From positions 308,096,147 to 308,160,146 of the forward strand of contig NC_134455.1 of assembly GCF_047948215.1 (NCBI RefSeq): 64,000 nt of DNA, read 5' to 3'. How positions within the stretch are numbered: position 1 is the stretch's first letter; each line of letters starts with the position of its first letter. The position numbers and the translations under genes were made by a program. The notes beneath the pieces are model-generated. The model ran no database searches and was not told where the DNA came from. It saw only the letters and a program-made list of their open reading frames with translations. Shown one piece after another: positions 1 to 11,405 of the stretch. Source of the DNA: Lycorma delicatula. Lineage: Eukaryota; Arthropoda; Insecta; Hemiptera; Fulgoridae.

Positions 1-2119
1 CAACACCACACGTGACGTATTCAGGTTTACGGTAGTGGCTCCGACACAGCCTTCGGCCAATTTTTTATTTTTTTGTGTGTTATTGTTGGATAGCTTCACA
101 CATACTAGCAATAAACGAAAAATGTATAATAAAATCTGTTATTTGAAAATATAAGAAAATGATGATGCTAAAAATCAACATACGGAAATAAATACCAACC
201 ATGTGCTGAGGTTCTCTGAAGTGCAGAAATGTATTTTTTTACATTTACAAGTAATTTTCTTTATTTTTACGATAAATTTAAAAACATTACCAAGCTACAT
301 GTCATTTCGTAACAACAAACCAATACCAAGCAATGTTAATAATGAAAATCTTCATACCGCCGACGAGTACCATAAAACTTTTCTTTTAAAATATTCAATA
401 TAATTTACATCGAATACCAATGTCACTCAAATCTCAAGAAAACTTGAGTAGATTTTAAAAACTCCTTTTTAGAAAACTAATTTAAGACAAAATAAAATAC
501 AAATTATCGAATAGCAGATATCCGTAACTCGTGATAGATCAGATCTTATAATTATTTTGTTTTCATCTATTTTCTTACTTTTTTCAAGGGGAAGGAAAAA
601 GAAAAAACTTAAGATCATATTTAGTAAGGTTTTTTTTAATAACAGACAGAACCGTTTTCTTTATATTCCTTTTCTAATTTGCTCCTGTATAAATTATGTT
701 GTAGCCCATCCAAATTTTAAATAAAAATACTTTTAAAAATGATAAAATAGATTAAACCTATTTAAAATAATAATAAAATCGACTTCAAAATATACAAAAA
801 TAATCAATAAATTTTTTCAGTTCCACTTTTAAAGTTTACTTTTGGAACTTCACACTAAATTAAGGGCTGGTAGATCAGATATTTGTTTTTAATTTGGCAT
901 TCGATTTTAAAGTTAGGTAATAAAGAGCTGTTAAAAAGTATCAGTGTTTACTTTCTAATATAAATTTCTGGAATTTTTTATTTTAGGTTTACTTATAAAT
1001 TTAATTTTAGAAGTCAGTTATAAACTATATAGATAGAAAAGAGAAGCTATTATATTTTTGTGAAAAATAACAGAAATTCAAAAAACTAAAAAAGATACTT
1101 AAAAATTAATGTAGTATTATATTTTAAAAAATCATAATTTGTTATTATTAGGTAATAAATTAATTATATTAGAAAGTAAATATAACATATAATTTGTTGA
1201 AACATTACTCACGAACTATAAAAATATTAGTTTAAACCTGACAGTTTTGAGGTAAGTAGGTTTAAACAGTGAACAGCTGAAAGTAGGGAATATCTGCTAA
1301 TTTTACCTGGTTCAATCAACCCTCATTGCAGGTGGTCTAGAATAAAGCAAAGTTCCCAGGTTACTGGTCCGACTGCCAAATAGTTGATCATGTTCACGAA
1401 CCCTCATCGTTTATTCCGACTCTCATTAGGTACCAGTGTCCAGTTATGAAATGGTAACCTAACCGCTCAACTTTAAAAGACCAGGGTTTCCCTTAAAAAA
1501 TCCCCTTTTCCAAGAAGGAAATTGCAATAATTCCCCTTAATAAACTTTCCAAAATTTGAATCCGGAAATTATTCTTCTCTCAACATCAAAAAATAATAAT
1601 TTTATTACATTTCAGATTAAACCAAATTTAATTTAACGAACGAATAAAAATAAATAAGTAAGAAAAATACCTAAAATATAACAAATTCAAATTATTTTAT
1701 AAATTGAGATCTCTCTATACAGAGTAATACAAAATAACGTGTATATATTTATAACTGTTGACTAAGAAAAAAATTAACGTAATGTCTAATTTTCAATATC
1801 CTAATACAAAAAAAATTGGAAAGTTTCAAAATCTGCAGGAGTTTTTTAAAGAATTTTGAAGAAAAAAACCAGTAAATTCAGTAATTATCCATTTTCTTAA
1901 AAGAAGAGTTGAATAGAAAAACACAATGATTTACTTACCAACAAAAAATAGCAAATTAATTTATTGCTAAAATTATTTATCTAGTCTTTCTTTTAGTTAT
2001 GATACATGTGAAACGCCTAATGTACAAGAAGCACCAAAAACATTAATTCTCTGAGAAAATTGATGTTCATTACACAATTAGATCCGGTGTTCAACTGAAC
2101 GAAGATGTTTCTTGTTAAG
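1..2119. other. AT-rich noncoding DNA
   Basis: No supported gene. The first 60 bases are GC-richer and may be the edge of something outside the window, but no frame or splice signal is convincing. Bases about 1240-1560 are also less AT-rich and look like an old dispersed repeat; no coding frame is maintained. The rest is homopolymer-rich AT sequence. Confidence 0.6.
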
Positions 2120-2133
2120 ACCGAATATTACCA

Positions 2134-2483
2134 CCCGCCTTGTTGGTCTAGTAGTTAACTCGTCATCGCACATCAGCTGATTTTGAAGTCGAGAGTTCTA
2201 AGGTTCAAATCCTAGTAAAGGCAGTTAGTTACTTTTATACGGATTTGAATACTAGATTGTGGATACCGGTGTTCTTTGATGGTTGGGTTTCAATTAACCA
2301 CACATCTCAGAAATGTTTGACTTCTGTCTCTTTTTCCGTTTAGCCTCCTGAACCACCGTATGGAATGGTCGACCTGAGACTGCACAAGACTACACTTCAT
2401 TTACATTCATACATATCATACTCATTCATCCTCGGAAGTAATAGCTTACGGTGGTTCCGGATGCTAAACAGAAAAAGAAAGAA
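2134..2483 (+). repeat. tRNA-derived SINE, family 1, with 14-bp target duplication
   Basis: The head has tRNA-like pol III signals: an A-box-like TTGGTCTAGTAG near 2143 and a good B box, GGTTCAAATCC, near 2202. The body contains the family landmarks 'GTGGATACCGGTGTTCTTTG' and 'GGGTTTCAATTAACCACAC', and the tail ends in GCTAAACAG plus an A-rich stretch. The 14 bases ACCGAATATTACCA occur directly before (2120-2133) and after (2484-2497) the copy, as expected for target-primed insertion. Around 2325-2355 a piece of the family's own tail appears in inverted orientation (TTTAGCCTCC..CCACCGTA), so this copy is composite. The partner LINE is not identified. Confidence 0.85.
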
Positions 2484-2592
2484 ACCGAATATTACCAGCA
2501 TTTCGAAGAGTTTGGCAAGTTGAAATAGAACAGTAGATTATATTCAACCCAATGAAGAATGAAAGAGGAAACCGCTTTACTCCGAACATTAC

Positions 2593-2698
2593 CTGGTAAG
2601 CCTGGTATGTGAGCTTGTGTCTCATGCCATCCATGAGGCCATCACCTTCAATGATGAACTCGTCAAACATTGAAGCTGACAGCCAATCAAACCAAAAA
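2593..2698 (-). CDS. Candidate internal exon of an unidentified gene
   Basis: On the minus strand a pyrimidine-rich tract ending ACTTTTCCTCTAG precedes base 2698, and base 2593 is followed by a donor, CAG|GTAATG. The 106 bases between are GC-richer than their surroundings and are open in only one frame. That frame encodes 35 residues beginning FWFDWLSASMFDEF, continuing through IIEGDGLMDGMRHKL and ending TYQAYQ. The donor is phase 0; the first base completes a split codon. The composition (many Trp, Asp, Met and Gly) looks like real protein, not translated AT-rich DNA. I do not recognise the family. It cannot be exon 2 of the RBM24/38 gene upstream on the same strand, because it carries no RRM sequence. 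It could also be a fossil of a transposon gene. Confidence 0.5.
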
Positions 2699-5600
2699 CT
2701 AGAGGAAAAGTGTATTATAATGTAAATAATTTAATGTAAAGCTGTGTAATTAAGATACATTTTACAAAAAAAAACAGAATCAGTTTGCGATCAGTTGTTA
2801 ACATTTTCATATGACTCATATTACAAAAGTTCTGCATTAGTTACAGCAAACCATAAAATAAGTTGTTTTTTACAATGATATTATCTACGAATGTTTTTTT
2901 CAACAAGCAGTGATGAATGACACACCTTACAACAACGACAAACGCTGATCACTAAACATAGCTGTGTGCTTATATAATGAGCTCTAGAATTCACTCAACT
3001 TAAAACCATTCTGGGCGTTTAAAAATAATCGTTCGCTCCAATGAAATTTTTTAAAGTAATTTTTTAATCAGAAGACAATCTACTAAGACTAGAAAGAAAA
3101 ACAAATTGTTTTATAATAATCAAATATTTACCAATACCTTCCATAAAATTTAATTATGATAAATTCATATTAAAAAAAAAATTTAACTTAGTTTGAAAAT
3201 AACTTTTTTTTTACTTTCTATCTACAACTGTAATAATTATGGATATTATGGTTGGAATTTCAATATGAAAGATGTATAGAATGTAGAACGGAAAACACGG
3301 CTTTGTAGTTACACTGCGTGATGCAAATTCAAGGAGATATCACTTTTTATCAAACAGTTTATTTTAAACAAATATTTTTTTAACTACAATATGATAATTT
3401 TAATTAAATATACAAAATTAGATTTCCATTTAGTATAAGTAGTTTTTTTTTTTTTTAATTAATGAAAAATAAACTCGATGTGTTTTAATAAATGTACGGA
3501 TTATATAAATCATGAATAAGCAGAATATATTGATTCGGTTGAAGAAAAATTAAATGATAGAACACGTTATTCAATATCTTATACAATTGATGTATCTCGA
3601 TGGAAAATTTTAAATCTACATACCAAGAAAATCGGGATTTCAGATTGTTTTACAGTTCACTCCGTTAGTTGCAAATATTCAAAGTATCGACGATTCTACA
3701 CTTAATTATTTATAATGAATAAATCTGTTAAGTATTTACTTACTACTACACTTAACAATACATCGTTTTGTCTCAATGACAAGAAACTAATTATGATTAA
3801 AATTTATTATAATAAATAGTTGTTTTTAATTTTTACAAATTCATAATATTTTTCTATTAAATTTTGTTCAGTTTGTTTTTAACAATAAAAGTTGATTCTT
3901 TTTTTTTGTTTTTCAGAGATTTTATTACATCAATTTTCTCAGAATTAAATTCCCTACAGCTTTTGATAATAAAATTTACCCTTATATTAGTTATTTAACT
4001 AAGTTATTATACTTCAAATCTAAAAAAACCTGTTTTTTGTCACCGAATGTTTCTGTTTTACGTTGAATATCACGAAAACCACGAAAGATACAATTCTGAA
4101 ACTATATATGTTCAATTTTTCAGGTCAGTAAACACAAGAATCCATCAAGTTTATCCCTTATATAACAGCTTAAAAATTTCAGTGTGATCTCATTTCACCA
4201 GAGGAACTAAACGAAATATTTCGCTAGTTATAACTTGATAACAAAGAATTGTCGGACATATGTTTGTGCGAACATTTTTCGTTATTTCATTATATCAAGC
4301 TTTAGAATCCGTACCCAAATTATTTCACTTTTCTGCTGAATCATCCAGAGTATAAACACAAATATGTATGATCAAGCTTTCAAAATTAAAATATTTTCAC
4401 AAGAATTATTTACAGTTAAACAAAACACAATTAAAAGATCAGTAATCATCTGATCAATTTATAATTTTTTTCTGGACATTTCAGTTATCCAATTAAACAA
4501 ATCAATTTTAGTTATGATCTCATTAATAGCTCCAATACACTGAGAAACAACCGTTTCGTTGGAAACATTATTAACGCAAAAGAGTAGTTTTTTGTTTATT
4601 TAAATGCTAACCATAATGATTGTAAGTAATCTAACATGAGTTAAAAGTCACTCTCAAACAGAAATCACTAAGCATCATATTCCGAAATTACTAGTGAAAG
4701 TGAAGAATGAAGTGGTTTCCCATTGCTTTTTTCATCGAGCCAACTAAATGACTGCAGATAAGCGTGCTACTATATCAAAATTTAAGCTACATCCAGCCCT
4801 ACAAGCATAACCATTATTTTGTTTATCATAGAGATTTACAGTATCGTGATCATAATTACTCCAAGAGAAAGAAAATTTGAATAATGCCTCTTCTAAATCA
4901 TCTTTTTGGTCCTTTAAATGTATGAAACTTTTTCACCTCAGTAGATCTGAATTTGCGAACATTAATTGGAGGTCTTCTGAAATCTACAGCTGCTACATCA
5001 CCGTCTTATAAACCATATAAAAGCCTGTAAAGATACAGGGCAGAGCGTTGCCTCAAATTTACAAATGTATTACAATACAAATTCTTACAATATTTTCCAT
5101 AATTACAAAGCTGTATTAGATTTCCTTGTTCTATTTATTTTATGCTTCCTCTGAACGAACTCAATTTTATAAGAACATGATAAATTGATAATTTTTAAAT
5201 AATACGTAATGAAAAATGGAGTAATCCTATGTAATTCTTATCGCATCAACGGATGCTTTTATATATTTTTCCATCTTTTACTCTAATCTGGAAAAATCTC
5301 AAAATATTCTTTTGAAACATTCTTCATTTCACTATGTTCCTATAAGAACGATTTTACCGTGAAGTATTTAATTAATTTTTCTGATTGTTTATCTTTCTAT
5401 GTGAAAATAACCCAATTTTTAAGATAAGAGATATTTCCTAGTCCTAAAAGTAATGCATAGTAATTTTATTCCGAAACAGGACTGCTGACAGAATTTAATA
5501 TTTATAATAATTTTCTTGATAATCTATTTGTTTCATCATTTCCGTGAAGGGAAGTGTGTGTGAATAGAAAGTAAGGTTACATTAAACTAATTTATGATAA

Positions 5601-6121
5601 ATGTGAATGCGAAAAGAAGGTATATGGAAAGAATAATTACGTAATATAAGAACTGTAAGATTAGAATACGTAAGAAGATAGTTAAATAAAAAGAAACGTG
5701 CTAAATGTTTTAAAGAAATAAAAATGGAATAAAAAGATGATTATTACTGAATTCAAATTGAACGAAAGATTGAGGTAATGAGAAATAAATAAAAAACTTT
5801 TGTCGATTATCACAAGAAAACAATAAAATTAAATGCCGCAATTATCTTTTTAATAATATTTACATAATATAAAAATAACATAATAGAATACACAATAATA
5901 CTACAAAAATATAGATTGAAATAAACTTATTAATAAGAAAATTTACTGTAACTCCTTTTACGAACGGCTTTTGGGTCACCGTCGACCGACTACATGAAAA
6001 TGCCGCGTTCTATAAGTTCACAAGGAATTATTTTAAACTTATTTCCTTTTTAAGCAACCAAGACAGTAAACTTTCGCGGACGTCGCGTTAATAATAACAT
6101 GGCACCCAACCTATTTTTTTG
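2699..6121. other. AT-rich noncoding DNA
   Basis: No supported gene. Two short patches are less AT-rich, about 4690-4800 and about 4920-5060, and could be decayed transposon coding sequence. On the minus strand, near 4930-5000, one frame reads GDVAAVDFRRPPINVRKF, but stops follow and no family is recognised. The rest is AT-rich with homopolymer runs. Confidence 0.5.
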
Positions 6122-6272
6122 TTTTTTAACCTCTGGGACCACCGTTAAGTATTGCTTCAGAGGATGAAATGGCAATTTTGTAGCGTATGAAAATGCCATG
6201 CTTGACCGGAATTCAAACTCGCGACCTCCGTATGAAAAGCCGAGATGCTACCACTCGAGCCACGAAGGTCGG
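6122..6272 (-). repeat. tRNA-derived SINE, family 2
   Basis: Read on the minus strand, the head has an A-box-like TGGCTCGAGTGG (6251-6262) and a B-box-like GAGTTTGAATTCCGG (6206-6220), spaced as in a tRNA. The body then runs into a tail sharing CATCCTCTGAAG..TAC..AACGGTGG with SINE family 1, followed by a T/A-rich end near 6120. The head differs from family 1, so this is either a separate family using a shared LINE-derived tail or a distant subfamily. Confidence 0.65.
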
Positions 6273-6288
6273 TTAAAGTAACCAACCT

Positions 6289-6630
6289 TTCTTTTTTCTT
6301 TTTTAGCCTCCAGAACCACCGTAAGGTATTACTTCAGAGGATGATATGCATGAAGTGGTCTTGTACAGACTCAGGTCGACCGTTCCTGAGACGTGTGGTT
6401 AATTGAAACCCAACCACCAAAGAATCATTCATCTCATCCTCTGAAGATTGCCTGACAGTGGATCCGGAAGTTAAAAAAAAACACCACCTTCACAACGCCG
6501 GTACCCACGATCTAGTATTCAAATTCATATAAAATTAACTTGCTTTTACGAGGATTGAACCTTAGAACTCGCGACTTCGAAATCAGCTGATTGGCGATGA
6601 TGAGTTCACCACTAGACCAACTCGGTGGGT
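6289..6630 (-). repeat. tRNA-derived SINE, family 1, inserted beside the family 2 head
   Basis: Minus-strand copy with head ACCGAGTTGGTCTAGTGGTG at the right end, a B-box-like GGTTCAATCC, the 'TACTAGATCGTGGGTACCGG' body and the GGAGGCTAAAAAAG tail at the left. Target duplications flank it: GTTAAAGTAACCAACC at about 6272-6287 and GTTAAAGCAACCAACC at about 6629-6644. The first duplication lies at the head end of the family 2 SINE, so the two copies now sit head to tail. An extra block around 6430-6490 (GGATCCGGAAGTTAAAAA on the minus strand) resembles another SINE tail inserted within it. Confidence 0.8.
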
Positions 6631-6940
6631 TAAAGCAACCAACCTGGTTTAATTATATTTACTCGTTATCATTTGCTATCATCACAGTATCGTTTGAGTG
6701 GCTTCTATTGTACACGTAAATCAATATTGTGTGTTTTGAGTGTTAAATTCGTTCGCTTTCTTTTTTACATTCATTTTATTTTATTCATTTTACGTATATT
6801 TTTGTAAGGTATTTTCCGTCATTCTTTCATTATTTATGTGTTTTTACTGATCGCTTAAAAATCATTGAATCAGAAATTGAAAATGTATGTGTAAAAATAA
6901 AATAAAAATGTGGAAAGATAGATGAAGTAAATACTCGTAA

Positions 6941-6986
6941 CTCATGGATCAGTGGATATATCACTGGGCTTCTCGGCCAAACGCGG
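6941..6986 (+). repeat. Degenerate tRNA-like SINE head
   Basis: The segment containing ATCAGTGGATATATCACTGG and then GCTTCTCGGCCAAACGCGG resembles the D-arm and anticodon-arm half of a tRNA-derived SINE head. The B-box position is degenerate (ATAAAATTTTC), so it is not a functional tRNA gene. Confidence 0.3.
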
Positions 6987-7352
6987 ATAAAATTTTCAGA
7001 ACGTCCGACTTACGCCCGTACGGTAACACGGACGCCTTGCATAAAAGGAGTCTAATATGACAACTGCTTTACCTATGTATTACACGTTATCCGCATCTGA
7101 ATGTTATCTAAATTCAGTATAAGATTCAATTCTTTGCTTTGAGAATTTGTGACATAAACATTAAGTAGCTTTCAGGACAAAATGAAAATGTACGATAATT
7201 TTTACCACAAGTATAATTGTATTATTTTTTTGTTTCGAAATGTATTTCTAATATTACATACTATTAATGATTACATATTAATATTGCAATGAATTAAATG
7301 TTATATTTAAAACGGTTCTTCTTCGTTTGTCCCCCCTCCCAGAGTTTGCAAG

Positions 7353-7780
7353 TTTTTCACCTGGAAATAACTCAAAATAGTAGGAAATATCGATATTAAC
7401 AATAACCAGATTGGAGAAATAACTCAATAACCCGATAACACACTAACATGCTGTTTTATACCGGTTATTTTAAACATTCTCCATATAACATATTTTTCAT
7501 ATTAAAATATAAGCATTATTGCTTATAATTATAGATGTAAATTATAAATATAGTCTAACCAGACTTAACCTACGCTCGCTTCGCTCAACTAATTAGCAGT
7601 AATGTTTTGATTATTTAATTATTTCAATAATTACTGAATTATATTTATAAAATAAATAAAGATAAATTGATATAAAAATGGTAATGTAAATGATTGTATC
7701 GGGTTATCGGGCTATTTCTCCTATCTGATTATTGTTAAAATCAATATTTCCTGCTATTTTGAACTATTTCAAGTGAAAAA
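7353..7780. repeat. Foldback element with about 85-bp imperfect inverted arms
   Basis: The left arm (about 7353-7438) and right arm (about 7696-7780) are reverse complements with roughly 80 percent identity by eye. Shared blocks include CAAAATAG.AGGAAATAT and AACAATAA.CAGAT.GGAGAAAT. The 250-bp AT-rich spacer includes CTACGCTCGCTTCGCTC near 7571. No transposase frame is present; it looks like a non-autonomous inverted-repeat element. Confidence 0.6.
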
Positions 7781-10110
7781 CATTCAAACATTTGTGGCTG
7801 GGAAACAGAAAAGTACCTTTAAAATATAAGTAACAGTAATAAATATACTGTTACTATGTTGTACGGAACAATGTACTTACAGTTATATCATTTACCTAGT
7901 TCGTCGGAGCGAAAAGGGTTACAGCTCCCCTTTTTGTACGGGAAATATAGTACAGTCAACACCAAGCCGGAATTTTTATATTTTAAGGTTGAAGATATAA
8001 TAATAATAATTCAAAGTTTAGATTATTGTAACAAAAGCATCATATTTTACCAAATTTCTATACAAATTTTAATGTTTTCTTCATCTACATTCACTGATGT
8101 TCTTGATTGCAAACAATAAATCAAGCCGACTTAAATTAAATAGAAACCGATAAAAGAAAAGAATTTTTTACATTCTTTTCGAAGTTAAAAATGCAGAAAA
8201 TAATTTAAAAATTCATCGATGAAAATTTGTATATTAAAAGTAAGAAAATATTACCCAAGATTGCGTCAAAATATATTACGTTAAAAAATTTTCTTAGCCA
8301 AAATTTTTGTTATTATTCAGGCAGAGCATAATTTTACCGAACAACAGGAACCTGTATAGTGTTTTCTTGAATCTTAAAGCTAACAGTTCCTCGATAATTC
8401 ATAACTTTACACTTTATTCTTTTTTTATAAATCATTATTTCTTGTTGAAAGAAGTATGTATTTATATGTAACTTAAATTACCAATCCCAATCTTTTTTAT
8501 CCGTATGGCCCACCTAAAGCACCTGAAGTAAAAGAGGCAATTATTATTAATTGCTTTCTCTCAAAAGAAATGTTGAAAGAAAAAACTATTGTTCTAATAG
8601 ATGGTTATAACCATTCAATCTTAAAGAATTGTACACCTAAGTGGTCGTCATTCAATAAATTAAATTAATATAATAACACGTGCAAATTTGAGGGAATATT
8701 TGCTTACTCATTATGTTTCTAGATGTACAACGCCATAGCGAGTGAAATTTTCTTGTATTAGCCAGATGTGGTTACGTATGACGCAATAATTTTAATTTCT
8801 TTTTAAACAGATAATGTATCCAATTAACATTTAAAACAGCAGAGGGATATCTACAACGTAGCTAAAAATTTTAACATTACAAAATTTACTTTACTACTTT
8901 TTTTTTAATTTTAAGGAAGTTATTCATTATTAGGAAGTTAGGTTGTAAGTCAACTAGCATATTGCATACTAATGTTATTTTGTTAGCGTAGCTCTACAGT
9001 TCAACAAATAATATTCAAAGGAACGAGCATCGATCATGAATATTTATATTAACGACATTATTCAAAACGAGCCACCACGACAGTTAATACCTGCTACATA
9101 TTACATATACAAAAAAAAACACATACAATCACACTCTTACTACACTCAAACGTTTAATCTGAATTACCGAGCATAACAGTATTGAATAACTACACATTAT
9201 AAGTTATTACACAATACTTAGATATACTGTACATGTATATGTATGCACGTATACGTGTGCATAGAATATAAGATATACAAATTTTCACTTCTTTATCAGA
9301 AACGATTACTACGTGATGCACTTTCACACAAAAAATAAGTTTATAACAAATTTAACCGGAAAATAAGGAAAGTGGAACGGTAAAAAGATTCACTATTAAA
9401 AAGTAAAAGAAAAACTTGTGAGTTAGCATGAAAACAAAAGCACGTTAGTATTTTATCTTGAATTAGGTTTTCATTAAAAGAATACGGGAGAAATAATTTC
9501 AAAAAAGTACAACAATAATTGTTAAGAAAGAACGCTGGAGAAACAAGAGTGTTATGGAATACCATTAACAAGGAACCTGTCATAATAGATATGAAGAAAT
9601 TATATCGTAAAATATTAAAGAAACAAGGCTAGAATGAGATTTCAGGAAAAATAAATCAGAAATCATTGGAAAACCTTTTAAATAATCCATTAATTTTAAA
9701 TAAATGTCTATTTATTGCCTGAGGATGGGAAGAAATCATTTAAACCCAATATTAATATGTATATCAATATATTTTTCGGCCAATGAATCTCCATGTCGTA
9801 ATAGAATATAGGGTAAACCACTTGCAGTGTAAATTTTTATCTGGCAAACGCGTCCATTATGTATATAGTACTATGCTTCTGAGGGAGAAAAATTCCAGCC
9901 CTCCAAACTAATTAATCTGAACGGTAATAATCTCTACGTATACTACTTCAAAGGCAATTTGTAAAGTATGTAGAAACTGATATTAATACTGGAGATGACA
10001 AACTAATCTTCAGATTGATGATTTAATTATAGACCCGCTCGCTCGCGCACACAAAAAAAACCAGATAAAACGAATCAAAATTATTCAGAGAACGCAGTAA
10101 CGGAATAAAT
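7781..10110. other. AT-rich noncoding DNA
   Basis: No supported gene. The frames that occur are short, hydrophobic and low-complexity, as expected by chance in AT-rich sequence. Confidence 0.6.
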
Positions 10111-10182
10111 CACTTAATCCTAGTAAAGATAGTTACTTTTATATGGATATGAATACCAGATCGTGGATACCGGTGTTCTTTG
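10111..10182 (+). repeat. Truncated SINE family 1 fragment
   Basis: Contains the CCTAGTAAAGATAGTTACTTTTAT to GATCGTGGATACCGGTGTTC section of SINE family 1. The tRNA head and the tail are both missing. It stops at TTCTTTGGTG, where the 3' end of the neighbouring minus-strand retrotransposon begins. Confidence 0.75.
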
Positions 10183-11275
10183 GTGTTTTTTTCCTTCTTC
10201 CCCTCCCCTAAGCAGGACCCACAACTAAGTATAACTCAGCCCACGGGAGTGTCCTTTAACTCTAACGGATCTTCACTCCCATTAGCTGTACGTCCGACAA
10301 GGCAGATCGGCCCACCGGTTGGATCTTTTATATTGTGCCAGCCTCTAACCCTCAGCTCCGGATCCAGCTAAGCGCAACCTTTATCCCCATGCCGAAGGCC
10401 TTGTCTGTGCCTTATGCCTTGAGGGGTCCCCAAGAGGATCTCCCACCGGGACTCTGGTCTTAAATCCCAGATCGCTAACGAATGACGGGATTTGAAGATC
10501 TTCATCACAATAGGAAACTGTCATAGTGGTACAAGTCATGTTCGGCGTCCCGAACTGATCATCGGAGCTGGCCTACTCAAGGCGTACCAGTCCTCACAGC
10601 TGAGGCTGTCAAACGCCCCCCTCCCCCACCACTAGAAGCCCCTTCTCCGCTCCTCATCATCCTTAGCTCGAAGCACCGTCCGGGAAAAGAAGCTGAATGC
10701 ATCCCAACGAGCTGCAGAAGCAATTATGTGTCAAGCCGGGAATCCCTGCACGAACCTTATGTTCCTCCCATTCAGGGCACTGAACAAGGTGTGTTTGACA
10801 GTGTTGTGCTCTATACAGAACATAGAGTTGGGGTTGTAACGCCTTCCAATACGATGTAGATAGCTTCCAAAGACCCCATGGCCTGTGAAAATTTGTGTAG
10901 TGTACACTACACAAATGTGTACAGTCGAAGTCACCAAACTTTCTTGAACACCACAGTCGCAGGTCCGGTATCAGGATCCTTGTCCAGGCTGCCGTCTCCC
11001 CAGCCAGCTACCTATCTTTCCAGACATTATAGGTCATATCCCGAACCAAGTCAGCCGATATTCCAGCATACCTGTCTGTCCTCTCCTTAACCAGTAGATC
11101 AATGGTGGGACACCAGATAACACGCAGGCAGCATCATATGATGTGGTCCTAAATGCTGCGATGATTCTCAGAAGCGATCGTCTGTGCAGCCTCTGAAGTC
11201 TAGCGAGGTTTCTTTTAATCTGTAACATTGAGCCCGAAACCGGAGCAGCATTAGAGGCAGGCATTGAAAAGATCT
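10183..11275 (-). mobile_element. R1-clade non-LTR retrotransposon, 5'-truncated 3' half
   Basis: Minus-strand sequence from about 11270 encodes the region after the polymerase core: RLQRLHRRSLLRIIAAFR followed by a SGVPPL motif (11034-11264). Near 10880-10937 comes the R1-clade tail motif FTGHGVFGSYLHRIGRR, and then a Cys/His-like stretch with TVKHTLFSA. Frames shift several times, so it is dead. From about 10660 to 10183 lies a GC-rich 3' UTR containing TAAGACCAGAGTCCCGG (minus strand), ending in an A-rich stretch that abuts the SINE fragment. It is related to the copies at 13.06-16.1 kb and 61.7-64 kb. Polymerase motifs and ORF1 are absent. Confidence 0.8.
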
Positions 11276-11405
11276 AATCGGCGGACTGACCTCTCGGACT
11301 AGACTCATGGCCGGCGAACGGGGAGGCCCGTTTGAGTAGACAACCCCTTGGGCTGTGCTTTGCTTTGTTGTGGATCCGACCCGGGGGATACAGCGAAAAA
11401 AAAAA
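11276..11405 (+). mobile_element. GC-rich retroposon 3' tail ending in poly(A)
   Basis: A GC-rich plus-strand block starts near GATCTAATCGGCGG, passes GACCCGGGGGATACAGCG, and ends in a run of ten A residues. It abuts the 5' truncation point of the minus-strand R1-like element. It looks like the 3' terminus of a different, plus-oriented non-LTR element. No coding sequence is recognisable. Confidence 0.45.

Noticed and set aside
10183..11405. Twin-priming inversion of a single retrotransposon
   Set aside because: The minus-oriented part carries its own complete 3' UTR and A-rich end, so it cannot be the inverted 5' half of the plus-oriented tail.
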